Source: Ceratopteris richardii (Eukaryota > Streptophyta > Polypodiopsida > Polypodiales > Pteridaceae). From it: a DNA stretch of 64,000 bases. The stretch spans positions 67,817,658 through 67,881,657 of the forward strand of contig CM035407.1 in the NCBI GenBank assembly GCA_020310875.1, written 5' to 3'. Position 1 is the first letter of the stretch. Each line of letters begins with the position of its first letter. The notes beneath the pieces were generated by a model. That model worked only from the letters and a program-made list of their open reading frames with translations. It was not told where the DNA came from and made no database searches. Shown piece by piece: positions 1-11,794 of this stretch. Both the position numbers and the translations under genes were made by a program.

Positions 1-1026
1 AGTAGTAAACGCCCATTCTTCTTCCTGCACAAGATTTGCAGACTCTGTTTTTGGTGTAGAGGCCTCTGCAACAACCATTCCAGCCTCTTTCTTCTTTGCC
101 TCTTTAGCAGCCAGTTTTGGACAGCTCTTTATAATATGATCATTTCCTTTACAGTACTTGCAGAACAATTTCTGCTTTTCTGATTTCTTCTCATCTTTAT
201 CCTGGTTCTTCGATTGTGCAACATTTGCAGATTTTTGCTTACTAGTAGAAGAGTTCCATTTTCCTTTGCCCTTCTGACTAGCCATGAAAGCTTGATCTGC
301 AACATGCATAATGGACCTGTTCTGCCTGGACTGATCTTCCTGCAACAGAACAGAGACTAATTCCTCAAATGACAAGGCATTCGGATTGCCTTTCATCATC
401 AACCGAAGAGTAGAGGCAAAACTCTGATATGAATCAGGAAGACCATTCAGAACGGTCTGCACAAGTGAGCTATCTGGTATAACCTCATCAGCAGAAATCA
501 ATTGTTCCTTCAGGTCTTTGATCTTTGTAAGAAAACTGTCCATAGAATCACCTTCATTCATGTGCTCACTCTCCAACTGTTTTCGGAGGTAAGCAACACG
601 AGCCTCATTCCTAGCCTGGTACAAAGTGGTAAGTGTATCCCAAGCATCCTTTGCTGTTCTGCAAGAGCGAATGTGAGGAATAATGGCACGTTTGACAGAC
701 AAAGCTATCAATGCATATGCCTGGGCATCTCTGCCATCCCAACGAATCTGCTCTGCAGTAGATGCAACAGAAACAGCAGCACGAATAGGAATCTGCGGAA
801 TATCATCTTCGACACCATCTTCATCAGCTCCAACACCTCCAGCACTTGTATTTGTAGTACTGGTAGTCGTAGGTGTAACAGGACGTCTTTCAATACCCTG
901 CACAATGTTCCACAGTCCTTTTGCAACCAGTACATGTCGCATCATATAAGCCCATAATGGGTAGTTGGTACCATCCAACTTATCCTCAACAGCCAACATA
1001 CGGAATACATCACTGCTTTCAGCCAT
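1..1026 (-). CDS. gag-pol: Copia gag (start of gag-pol), open reading frame continuing past the window edge
   Basis: The frame starts at the ATG in GGCCATGG (minus strand, 1026-1024). I read it codon by codon to position 1 and found no stop in 342 codons. The N-terminus has the family signature DGTNYPLWAYMM, typical of copia Gag (UBN2/DUF4219-type). A helical gag core follows, then a lysine-rich linker and a CCHC zinc knuckle, CKYCKGNDHIIKSC (CX2CX4HX4C), near residue 305. The last visible residues (EEEWAFTT) lie just before the protease in sister copies. Gag packages element RNA into virus-like particles. Every other copy in the window has stops or frameshifts in this stretch, so F is the likeliest recently mobile member. 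Whether pol is intact cannot be seen. Confidence 0.9.
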   Translation of the reverse strand, partial: MAESSDVFRMLAVEDKLDGTNYPLWAYMMRHVLVAKGLWNIVQGIERRPVTPTTTSTTNTSAGGVGADEDGVEDDIPQIPIRAAVSVASTAEQIRWDGRDAQAYALIALSVKRAIIPHIRSCRTAKDAWDTLTTLYQARNEARVAYLRKQLESEHMNEGDSMDSFLTKIKDLKEQLISADEVIPDSSLVQTVLNGLPDSYQSFASTLRLMMKGNPNALSFEELVSVLLQEDQSRQNRSIMHVADQAFMASQKGKGKWNSSTSKQKSANVAQSKNQDKDEKKSEKQKLFCKYCKGNDHIIKSCPKLAAKEAKKKEAGMVVAEASTPKTESANLVQEEEWAFTT

Positions 1027-1365
1027 GGCCGGTGACTAAAATACCTTGATGCAGAAAATTGATTGTATCTCAAAAAGTTGAACGGAACTGCCCAGACGAG
1101 TTCTGCTAGACCTGTAGCAGACCGAGACGCTTAAACTGGTGAACAGAAACTGGTATATACCTTTGGCACAAAAGGACGAAATAGCCTGCACAAGCACTAC
1201 GATAGTGCGTTCGGAGGCCGAAACGAGCTCAGATCGCGATTTCGGCACCACACAGCAAAGCTGTTTTGATCTCTAAAACACCCTGAGTATGCTCACCAAA
1301 TTTCATGCGAATCTGAGACTGCAAACGAAGGAGTGTCGACGGCGCCCTAGATGAAGCGACGACCT

Positions 1366-1377
1366 GCTCTGATACCA
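1366..1377 (-). other. Primer binding site of copy F
   Basis: The minus strand reads TGGTATCAGAGC two bases inside the LTR end. This is the usual plant copia site, complementary to the 3' end of initiator tRNA-Met, where minus-strand DNA synthesis begins. Confidence 0.9.
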
Positions 1378-1379
1378 AT

Positions 1380-1609
1380 TGTTGGAGATAGACGTCTGCG
1401 GAAGCATGCGAACAACACAAGGAAGAAGAAGAAGCTTGGAGCACAACACACAATACTGAATGTATTACTAGAGAATGTACAAAGATAAGTAGCCCATTAG
1501 GGCAATAGGCGTATATACAAGCCGGGGGAAAAAAACCTCCTAAAGAGGGAAAAAAGTGCCCCGGCGGTCCTAGAGTGTTCACACACATCACTACCTAAAT
1601 ATATCAACA
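1380..1609 (-). repeat. 5' LTR of copy F (230 bp)
   Basis: Begins TG and ends CA on the minus strand and matches the LTRs of copies A to E along its length. It contains the family TATA region (TTGTATATACGCC), a GCCCTAATGGGC inverted repeat just after it, and the GAGGTTTTTTCCCC-type block just before it. Confidence 0.93.
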
Positions 1610-2646
1610 TATTTTATAACCTAAATTTTGTAATAATGAAACCCAATAGTGATTACAAAAACGAACATCTCGATCTGATAAAATAACTTTTGGAAAACCA
1701 TGATGTGGAAAAATAAATTTAATAAATAACTTAGGAGCTTGAAGTGCAGAAAGAGTCTTTTTACAAGGAATAAAATATGCTTGTTTACTAAACCTATCAA
1801 CAATTTTCCAAATCATATCATTATGTGATGAAGTTGTAGGAAGACCAGTAATAAAATCCATAGAAGTTTGTTCCCATGGTCCATTAGGTATGGGAAGTGG
1901 CATTAACAATCCAAATGCTTTACCATGATGTCTTTTTACACGTTGACACACAATGCAATGGGAAACATATTATGCAATATCTTTGTCCATATTCGGCCAA
2001 AAGAAAAATTCTTTACATGTAGAAATAGTACTTTGTATGCCCCTATGACCCATATATGATGGTTCATGCATCTCTTTCATAAAAAATTCTTTAAAACCTT
2101 GTGTAATGCATAACTTGTGATCAAAATACAAGAATCCATTATGAAAAGTGTAGTGCTCCTCACTAAATGTTGTAGAATTATTGAACACATTCCATGTTTG
2201 TGAAAAATACAAGTCATATGCATAAGTAGGAATCATGTCATGAAATGAATGAATATGAACAACAAAAATATTATTAATAGAAACAATAGTTGTTTGTGGG
2301 GATGGGAAACGACTAAGGGCATCACCTACAACATTAGCTTTGCCAGGTTGATACTGAATCATAGGATGAAAATTTTGTATGAATGAAGCCCATTTTATGT
2401 GTCTATCTGAAATCAATGGTTGATTTAATAATAGCTTGTTGGTCGGTTTTGATTATGACTTCAAAACCCATGAGATAATGTTTCCAAATCTTTAAAGCAT
2501 GCACAACATCCAAAAGTTCCTTATCATATATACTATAGTTCTTTTCAGAAGGTTTAAGTTTCCTACTTTCAAATGCAATGGGATGATCATTTTGCATCAA
2601 TACAACACCTATACCTGAGCCACTAGCATCTGTAACTACATGGAAA
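1610..2646 (-). pseudogene. pol: Ty3/gypsy pol relic L (RNase H to integrase)
   Basis: Minus-strand fragments show a gypsy RNase H ([14 protein letters not shown], then [14 protein letters not shown]) at about 2640-2430. The RNase H end with QYQPGKANVVGDALSR follows at about 2416-2290, then the integrase zinc-finger region (CIVCQR near 1940) and core (TSMDFITGLP, VDRFSK, ILSDRD) at 1930-1610. An in-frame stop (about 1970) and shifted frames show it is dead. Copia F cuts it in the integrase core and copia G cuts it at the RT/RNase H side. The domain order RT-RH-IN places it in Ty3/gypsy. The remainder is off the left edge or lost at G. Confidence 0.88.
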
Positions 2647-2938
2647 TGTTGGGTGTCTATAGAAGTGTGAGAGACACACGAGAAGCACACACAAGGAGCA
2701 CAAACGCAGCAAGACACACGGATAAGATGATGGCTGGAATAGCTCTCTCTATTGATGATGAATTGAACTGAAGTAAGAGTTGACTAATATCCCTAAGTAC
2801 AAAGTACCACCACATATGAGACTATCAATTATGTGGTAACATGGGGAAAAAACCTCTAGCTAGCACTAGAGTAAAAAGTGCCCATGTATAGGGAAAAGGT
2901 TCACATCAAAGCTACTCAAGGAACACATAAGTGTAACA
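2647..2938 (-). repeat. 3' LTR of copia G (292 bp)
   Basis: On the minus strand it begins TGTTACACTT directly after the polypurine tract and ends ACACCCAACA. It has the same internal plan as the family-1 LTR (GGGCACTTTTT ... GAGGTTTTTTCCCC), which suggests the two families are related. No second LTR copy is present, so the ends are inferred from TG/CA, the polypurine tract and the junction with gypsy L. Confidence 0.78.
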
Positions 2939-5457
2939 AACCCCCTGGAGCGAACAAATACAGGGAGTGACAGATCAGCCCCCACAAGGTAATAAGCCTA
3001 AAGCTTTTGTGAAAAGCTTCAACCTTTTCCTGTGGAAGAGCTTTGGTGAATATGTCTGCCACATTATCTTGTGTAGGCACATATACTAAATCAATATCTC
3101 CTGCATGAAGGCACTCTCTCACATAGTGATAATGCACCTCAATATGTTTGGTCCGTGCATGAAACACTGGGTTTTGTGCAACATCCAAAGCACTCTGACT
3201 ATCAGTGAGAATATGCGTAGCAACATTAATCTCCATGCAAAGATCCATCAATAGGTGTCTCGACCATATACATTTCATTGTAGCTATGAAAGCCCTGTAC
3301 TTAGCCTCACAACTTGATGTTGCCATTGTATGTTGCTTCTTACTCAACCAAGATATGCATGAGTCTTCAAGGAAAAAGCAACTGCCACTAGTGGACACGC
3401 GAGTATCATAACAACTGGCCCAATCACTATCTGTAAAAGCATGCAAGCATGGCTGAACATCTCTGCCATAAAAGAGACCTAAGCTCAAAGTGCCTCTGAG
3501 ATATCTAAACATACGTTTTACCGTTTGCCAATGCTTAGTGCCAAGGCTATGCATGAATCGAATCAACTAGGAAACTACATACTGTATATCCAACCTTGTG
3601 TTCCATGCATATATAAGACATCCCACAACTTTCTGATAAAGAGAAGTGTCAAATGCATCACTGGAATCCTCAACTGAGAACCTAAATCCTGTCTCAACTG
3701 GTGTGGAAACTGGCTTGCAATCCTCAAAGTCAAAATGCTGAAGTAGTTTTTCAACATACTTTGCTTGATGCATAACAATTCCCCCCTCAACGGATACAAA
3801 TTGGATGCCAAGATAGTAGCTCAAATGACCAAGATAAGTGACATCAAAAGTATGCTACAAATCAACCATAAGAATGTCAAGTTTTGCATCACATGACCCA
3901 AACAAGAGTATGTCATCGACATAAAGAACAATCACTATAAGATCAGCCCCATTGTTGCGTACATAGAGTGTGCTTTCAGTCGGACTACATGTGAAGCCAA
4001 GAGCAATCAAGTGCTTATGGATTTTGTCATACCATGCACGTGGAGCTTGCTTGAGACCATACAAGGCTTTATGCAAGTGACAAACCATATGCTCTTTCCC
4101 TTTCATAGCAAATCCAGAAGGTTGCTTCACATAAACCTCTTCTTGCAAATCACCATTCAAGAAGGCTATTTTTATGTCCAACTGATGCACTTTCCAACCT
4201 CGATGGGAAGCTAATGCAACCACGGTACTAATGGTAGTCATGCGTGAAGTAGGTGCAAAAGTTTCCTCATAATCAGTGCCATATTGTTGCACATATACTT
4301 TGGCAACCAATCTAGCTTTGTAGCAATCAATGCTACCATCAGATTTTCTCTTAATCTTATAAACCCACTTTGTACCAATGGCATTCTTTCCTTTTCACAA
4401 TTCACATAACTCCCAAGTACCATTCCTATGTATGGAATCCATTTTTAATTGCGTAGCACTCATCCATTGTGGATCGTCACATGCATCTTCAAAACTAAGT
4501 GTCTCTTCATTACATGCTGTAGCAATAAGAAAATAATCCACAAAATTACTTGATGCATGGTGAGAGCTTGATCTTGTTCTACCAAGTAAAGGTGCACTCA
4601 ATTTGCTATCCTGCAAAGTTTGTTTTCTTTGGCATAGTTTGTGCACTCTTGATAGACATGCGTTCAATATGTAATACATCATCAACATTTATATCATGCG
4701 TGGGCTGAATTTCATGCTCATTTTTAGCCATATTTTGACGCAAATGTTCAACCATATGTGGCTGGAAATTTCCAGCAGTTTTGATAATTTTTTGCTGAAA
4801 TTCTTCAGCCATGTTTGGTTCAAAATTCTCTGCATTTTCAGCCTTATTTGGCTGGAATTTTTCATCCCTTTGAGCCTCAATTTTCTGGTCTACATGGCCA
4901 TAGTCATGCGCACCATTTTGGAACAAAGGCATGAGTGTACGGAACACATCTTGTGAGCTAACTGTTGGCTGTTTTTTGCATTCAAGTAGAGGTAAAACTG
5001 AATTTTCATTAAATATCACATCTCGACTCACAATAATTGTGTTCGTCAATGGATGATACAAAAGGTATACGTTACTTTCAACACTATAACCAACAAATAT
5101 ACATTTCTTTGTCTTGTCATCAAGTTTGTGACGTTGTTGTGATGACACAAGAGCATATGCCAAACAACCAAACACACACATATGACTAACCATAGGCTTA
5201 TGACCATTCCAAGCCTCATAAGGAGTGATGACTCTCAATGCTTTTGTAGGGCAGCGATTCAACACATAGTTTGCACACATGACCGCTTCCATCCAAAACT
5301 TATCAAGAAGATGCTTTCCTTTAACCATACATTGTGCCATTTCAAGTAGAGTTCTTTTTTTACGCTCGGCAACACTATTTTGTTGAGGTGTATATGGCAC
5401 CGTACATTGATGTGAAATACCTATTTCACAAAGAAAAACATTAAAATCATGTGACAT
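2916..5457 (-). pseudogene. pol: Copia G pol: integrase, RT and RNase H with several frame breaks
   Basis: The integrase C-terminal half (VPYTPQQNSVAERK, then VFGCLAYAL and KCIFVGYS) lies at 5457-4606. A charged linker with repeated N-rich segments follows. RT lies at about 4490-3567, with LDIKIAFLNG, GLKQAPRAWY and the catalytic YVDDILLFG. RNase H (TDSDWASC, SSCEAKYRA, TDSQSALDVA) lies at 3566-2916. The frame is broken between 4688 and 4310, around 3850, and at 3566/3567. The last frame runs through the polypurine tract about 23 bp into the LTR. It is non-functional and also lacks the 5' half. Confidence 0.87.
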
Positions 5458-5461
5458 GTAT

Positions 5462-6533
<1,072 letters not shown>

Positions 6534-6724
6534 CCTTGTAATTGAATGGTTGATCACTCATGAATATATTATTGTAATATAGTCATGTAAATGTTTTTCT
6601 ATACATAGATATATTAACCGCTTGTTATAGTGCTTTAAAAAAAGGCAAATACCTTTTTGTTTTTCTACTTATGTTTAAAGAAATGCTATTTTTGGATTAA
6701 TAGAATTTTCCTATAAATACACAT

Positions 6725-6974
6725 GCTTTCAGACAAATCTGATGAAATGTGTAGGGAGAGATTGTACCTAGTATAGTATTGTGTAAGGTACAACAAATCT
6801 GATGAAATGTGTAGGGAGAGATTGTACCTAGTATAGTATTGTGTAAGGTGCTTTCAGACAAATCTGATGAAATGTGTAGGGAGAGATTGTACCTAGTATA
6901 GTATTGTGTAAGGTACAACAAATCTGATGAAATGTGTAGGGAGAGATTGTACCTAGTATAGTATTGTGTAAGGT
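6725..6974. repeat. Tandem repeat: two copies of a 125-bp dimer made of two related monomers
   Basis: CAAATCTGATG starts at 6734, 6794, 6859 and 6919, giving spacings of 60, 65 and 60. The 65-bp spacing comes from GCTTTCAGA preceding monomers 1 and 3 only, so the true unit is a 125-bp dimer (6725-6849 and 6850-6974). The two dimers look identical or nearly so, which implies recent duplication. Short plus-strand CT-rich repeats follow at 6976-7018. Confidence 0.92.
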
Positions 6975-8404
6975 ACCTGTCTCTTTCTTTCTGTTTTGTC
7001 TCTTTCTTTCTGTTTTGTCAGTTTACTTTTTGATATAGAATGTGCATTCTATATATGCACACGTGAATGCATCTCTCCCTTTCTCTAGGCACCATCTCTT
7101 CTTGTGTCTATACACTATACACATCACAATCCTACAACACTATGCTTTGAGTCCCTTACTATCCCTTGCCTTACCTGCTTCATGTTGTTTTTTTCCCCTT
7201 TTTGTTTGTCTCCTTTGTTCCTCCTTGAACACACCTTCAAATCGTGATCCAATAGTGACATCCCCTAAATTTCATGTTAAAATATTAAAGCACTTCAAGA
7301 GTGTCTCACTTATGTTTTGAGTAGTTTGCACTACTTACTTGGGTTTGCACATGAAAAGTGACATATGCTAAACTTAAAGGGACCTATTTTCATATTCTAT
7401 TGACCGAAAATACAACATTGCATAATGAAAGATGGAAACAATCACTTCTCAATGTTCCATAAGGGAACATGGATCAATGTCAAAACCAGTAAAATTTTTT
7501 GGTTCCTACCATTTGTCATAAATACTAGTAGAAAGTAAGAAATCCTTCTTAATGTGGCAGATTTCCCATAGGGGATATGGATCAATGCTAAAACCAATAA
7601 AATTTTTGGTGCCTCCCTTGGTTCAAGCATTGCATGATAGGTAGGGAAGACTTGGGACACCTTTTCTTCTCATGACTTTGGACATATATAGTCTCGGTTC
7701 ACACAACAACAAACTTTATGTTGCTAGATGGAGAAATTTTATTTGCTACATGAAAAAACGAAGTGTTTATGATCCAGCATCTATTAAACTTAGCTATCCC
7801 CTCATAACAAAAATGTACCAACCTATCCATGTGCATTGGACCAACTAGTCGGGCCCTTCGCCTCTTGAGGTGGGGGTGGGGGTTCTACCCCTTCCAACGA
7901 TCGAATATCTATCAGATCTTAAGTCAAGTTAAAACTATTTAAAATCAATTGCCTTGGGGAAGTCTTTCGATGTAATGCCTTCGAACACATCGTATCTCGT
8001 TTGACCCTTGCTTTGTGGGATATGAAGGTCTCATAGATACTATACCTACATTCATTTGTACTTTCAATTAATTCGAACTTCCGGATGAGTAGTCGTCAAT
8101 GATCAGACTTCCTTTAAAAGCAATGCACCAACCTAGTAATATATTCTGATGGGTCATTTGAATCCCTCAGCCAATAAATATACAGGTTCACCTTTGTTTT
8201 TGGCGAAAGCTCACCTTTGTTTTTGGAGAAAGCTACCACTTGTGTAAATTGGAGAGCATAATATAGAGGTTCTTTTTTGTTTTTGGAGAAAGCTGCCGCT
8301 CTGTGTAAATTGAAGAGCATGTAATGGAAGTGAGTCAGCATGAAATGTACTGCCATGTGACAACTCACTCATAGTTGAGCTTTAGCCTTTAGGTATTCTT
8401 TCAG
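6975..8404. other. No gene seen; two small imperfect tandem repeats
   Basis: At 7444-7625 a segment of roughly 105 bp occurs twice (GGATCAATG followed by AAAACCA and TAAAATTTTT in both). At about 8186-8320 the motif TTTGTTTTTGG-GAAAGCT occurs three times and GTGTAAATTG-AGAGCAT twice, 63 bp apart. No coding region can be supported. Confidence 0.6.
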
Positions 8405-8903
8405 GTGGACTTAGTCAACTGGATAAAAGTCAACACTTTGAGGCTCGCTCCGGAGACCGTATCTCTCATGCATATTAGCATGGCTGCACGGGGGCATGCA
8501 GGTGTGGACTGTTATAGTGCAACTGTGCAAAATGCAACCGAGTCTCAAGACAGCGGTCTGTGTCTTCCGCGTGGAAAACCATATCTAGACCGTTCAACCC
8601 TGACGTAGTAATTGGTGACGCGTTTAGAAGTTAGGAGCGATGAAGCTCTTAAATCTTGGTCCTCGTTATCTCTCGACTGCGGATCTCCTTGTCTCACTCA
8701 TCTATTCCATCCGCCCCTTCCCTTAGTCGTCCATCCTGCCCTTATCTAATTGGTAGGTCATTGCTCTCTATGTGTAGATCACCAGTTGTAGTTTACTATT
8801 GCCTGTTTGTTCCTCCATTCAAGTTTTCTTTGGAACCATTTCTCTCCCTGCGTAGAGCCAGGTTTTCATCGAAACCCTGAGAACGATCCCCTCATTCTCT
8901 GCT
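8405..8903 (+). promoter_or_regulatory. Candidate promoter and 5' UTR of the DUF3511 gene
   Basis: This is the GC-richer segment directly upstream of the CDS. Two W-box cores (TTGACT on the minus strand) lie 15 bp apart at 8413-8418 and 8428-8433. TGACG elements, the core of bZIP/as-1 sites, lie at 8601 and 8616. No clean TATA box is visible. A pyrimidine-rich stretch from about 8655 to 8840 looks like a plant 5' leader. The pairing of W-boxes suggests WRKY control, but that is inference from short motifs. Confidence 0.4.
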
Positions 8904-9326
8904 ATGGAAGCACACGCTACGGATTATTCCTACACAGGCAGATCATTTTCGAGATCAGCGTCTCACTCAGGTTTCTATCAAGGGAATAGGGAGATGACAC
9001 CCTACTCCGAACCTCGATTTTACTCCAACGGCGATTCCTATGGGTATAGCGGGGCAGGTCCTTCCAGACAGCCGGAGCTGCAGATCGTTCCCTATTCAGC
9101 CCGCCCCAGTGGCGATGGCATGCACAACATCAATCGGCCACAAACTTCCCGTTCGAAGACCATATCTTCCTGGAACAACGTCCTTGCAGATCCTGAGATC
9201 AAGAGACGGGGCCGGGTAGCTTCTTACAAGTGGTACACTGTGGAAGGGAAGACGAAATCCTCATTCAGCAGAAGTATGCGCTGGATCAAGAACAAGTACA
9301 TCGAGCTCCGGTATGGTTTATTGTAA
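8904..9326 (+). CDS. DUF3511 domain protein (140 aa)
   Basis: A single-exon frame with a good start context (GCTATGGAA) and a TAA stop. Residues 1-85 are rich in S, Y, G, P and R and look disordered. Residues about 90-137 carry the plant-specific DUF3511 pattern: SSWNN, then ADPEIKRRGRVASYKWYTVEGK, split here as ADPEIKRR and YKWYTVEGK, then KSSFSRSMRWIKNKY and a terminal YG. Strongly basic residues alternate with conserved aromatics. The family is known only from land plants, usually 80-150 aa with the domain at the C-terminus, and its biochemical role is undefined. There is no signal peptide or membrane segment. It is the only host gene I can support and is flanked on both sides by repeats. 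The local GC content is clearly above the neighbourhood. I see no frame damage. Confidence 0.85.
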   Translation: MEAHATDYSYTGRSFSRSASHSGFYQGNREMTPYSEPRFYSNGDSYGYSGAGPSRQPELQIVPYSARPSGDGMHNINRPQTSRSKTISSWNNVLADPEIKRRGRVASYKWYTVEGKTKSSFSRSMRWIKNKYIELRYGLL

Positions 9327-9830
9327 ACCTTACGGTCCCCCTTACTCCTGATTCTCCACCTTCATGCATCGTTGAGATCATTGACGAATGTTTCTCCTAA
9401 AGGTCTGCATGTTGGAGGCCTTTGTCACCATTATTCCAGAACTTATCACAGGAAATTACTAAAGATGTGTAAGGGAATGGTCTTATCTTCAACTCTGTAG
9501 ATACACATGTATGAGCAGACTTCTTAGGGAACAAATACATATGACAGTAGTACCCTTTCAGTCTATATGGTTCAAGAACACCTTGAATGAAGTATGACAT
9601 GTACTGTAGGCATATCTCCTTATAGTTGTTCGTCTGAATGTATATGCAACGTGATTTAATCACGAGAGTAGATTGGTTTGCTCCTTCTGTTCGAATCTTA
9701 ATATTTTCTCTGTAAATTCACATGGCTTTCTCCTGTTTTGCTGGTTACCATGCTTTTTGCTTTCTCCTGTTTTGCTGATGTATTGAGTCATGCATTTCTG
9801 TAGAATGACCGCATCTAAAGGATGTGATAG
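9327..9830. other. 3' flank of the DUF3511 gene
   Basis: Presumed 3' UTR and downstream DNA. A duplicated phrase, TTTCTCCTGTTTTGCTG, occurs twice about 37 bp apart near 9725-9778. No further gene was seen. Confidence 0.5.
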
Positions 9831-10200
9831 AAGTCTCAAACAGCATCATAACATCAAACCATCCGACTCTTCAAAGAGTTTTGAAGACATTTCAAGCATT
9901 AACTGCTTTTTGGGAATTCAGAATCTTATCTCCATACCTTTGCGATGTGGTATATTACACGCATGTGACTTTCTGAATGTCCCATAAGCCGAAGACAGCT
10001 AAAGAACATGAGAGAAATCTCAAGTGTTGTGCTCAACGTTAAAAAAATAACCAGAGTCTTCCAAAAGAGTGCTGAACACATTTCAAGCATTGACAGCATT
10101 TTGGGAGTTCAGAATACTCTTCATAGATCTGTACTAGTGGCGTACCACATGCGAGCTGTAAATGTTTTTCAATGGTCAACCACCATTTGTGGTTATGTTA
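9831..10200. repeat. Diverged tandem duplication, unit about 184-191 bp
   Basis: The first unit (about 9831-10014) and second (about 10015-10200) share AAGTCTCAA / AAATCTCAA, TTCAAGCATT, TTTTGGGA-TTCAGAAT and nearby words in the same order. Spacing grows from 184 to 191 bp through small indels. This is an old local duplication with no coding content recognised. Confidence 0.7.
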
Positions 10201-10560
10201 TTAATATTGGTTTTGCAGAACTGCGGAATGTACTCATGAGTCATACTTTACTCTATTACGTATTCTTCATTAATCAGGCTAGTTATCAAATAAGCGCATT
10301 GATTTACAGTTCATTCAGTTTTCATCCAAGAGTGATGCAATGAAAGGCCAAGGCTCGTTCACTCATGTTTTCTTCAAGAAAATTCATTCAAGAGAGTAAC
10401 TCTTATTCTTGTAGAAATAATATCTCTGTAGATGAAAATTCAGAACTTTTATATCGAAAGCCAAAGACTCTTCTAGACAACTTCTCCAATTAACCAGACA
10501 TGAATGCTGCATGCTTCAAGATGTTTGAAGGTTTATGGCCTAAAAACAATGTTTGGTTGT

Positions 10561-10660
10561 TTGCACGTTTTTATGTTATAGTGTAGGCATTACTTTTTAA
10601 GTGTGTTTAATGATTTGCACGTTTTTATGTTATAGTGTAGGCATTAGTTTTTAAGTGTGT
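10561..10660. repeat. 54-bp tandem duplication
   Basis: TTGCACGTTTTTATG starts at 10561 and 10615. The two units match through TTTTTAAGTGTGT with one visible substitution (ATTACTT versus ATTAGTT). Confidence 0.88.
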
Positions 10661-11079
10661 ATATGCGTATATATTTATGCACGCATGTTTGTGTACGTGC
10701 ATACATATAGACCATCCCTGGATATCGTCGTTCCTTGTCCAAGCCATGCATGTTCAATATTGAAGTTTGATACTTGTTGGAAATCATATAATTTAAAGAT
10801 CTTCTTTTGATTATTTTCTTTACTAACCTGATTTTTATAATCCATATTGTTTCAAGAACTGAAACCTGTTTGAAATTCTTTTTGAAACTCTAAATTTTAG
10901 TATATTAACTTTGTAGTATGGCTTTATTTCAAATAAAAAATCTACACATAAATTTATTATTTTGGTTGTGTATTTTTAACGTTCTATCTTAGTTTTAGCT
11001 TTATCTGATATCTTTACATTGTATTTTTAATCTTTTTGAGCTTATGTTTGCTGCCTTGGGTTTGGAAGTTCAAATCAAT
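10661..11079. other. No gene seen
   Basis: AT-rich DNA between the 54-bp duplication and the microsatellite block. No coding or structural signal was recognised. Confidence 0.6.
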
Positions 11080-11790
<711 letters not shown>

Positions 11791-11794
11791 ATGC

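Larger units (their letters stand above)
1..1609 (-). mobile_element. Ty1/copia family-1 element, copy F (5' half, runs off the left edge)
   Basis: Read on the minus strand this is the 5' LTR, primer binding site, leader and gag of a copia retrotransposon, and the rest lies outside the window. The same family occurs as copies A, B, C, D, E and H, so LTR and gag boundaries can be set by comparison. The LTR starts TGTTGATATA and ends CTCCAACA. The right flank TATTT (1610-1614) should be the 5-bp target duplication, but its partner is off the edge. F sits inside the integrase region of a gypsy relic (1610-2646). It is the best-preserved family-1 copy here. Confidence 0.93.
2647..5461 (-). mobile_element. 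Ty1/copia element G, 5'-truncated
   Basis: A copia family distinct from family 1. On the minus strand it holds integrase, RT, RNase H, a polypurine tract (CCAGGGGGTTTG, about 2939-2949) and a 3' LTR. Homology stops at about 5461, in the integrase core just after the EYM-equivalent codons. The 5' LTR, gag and protease are therefore missing. The left flank GGAAA (2642-2646) would be the target duplication, but no right-hand partner remains. It lies in gypsy relic L, and L does not visibly resume to the right of G. Confidence 0.87.

Noticed and set aside
6725-6974. CRISPR-like spacing of a repeated unit
   Set aside because: The spacers are part of the repeat (dimer structure), there are only four units, and the context is a plant genome.
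8405-8608. 67-codon frame upstream of the DUF3511 gene
   Set aside because: No family resemblance. It lies in the promoter-like region, and a different frame carries the real gene.
9680-9700. GTTCGAATC resembling a tRNA T-arm
   Set aside because: No acceptor, D-arm or anticodon arm could be placed around it.
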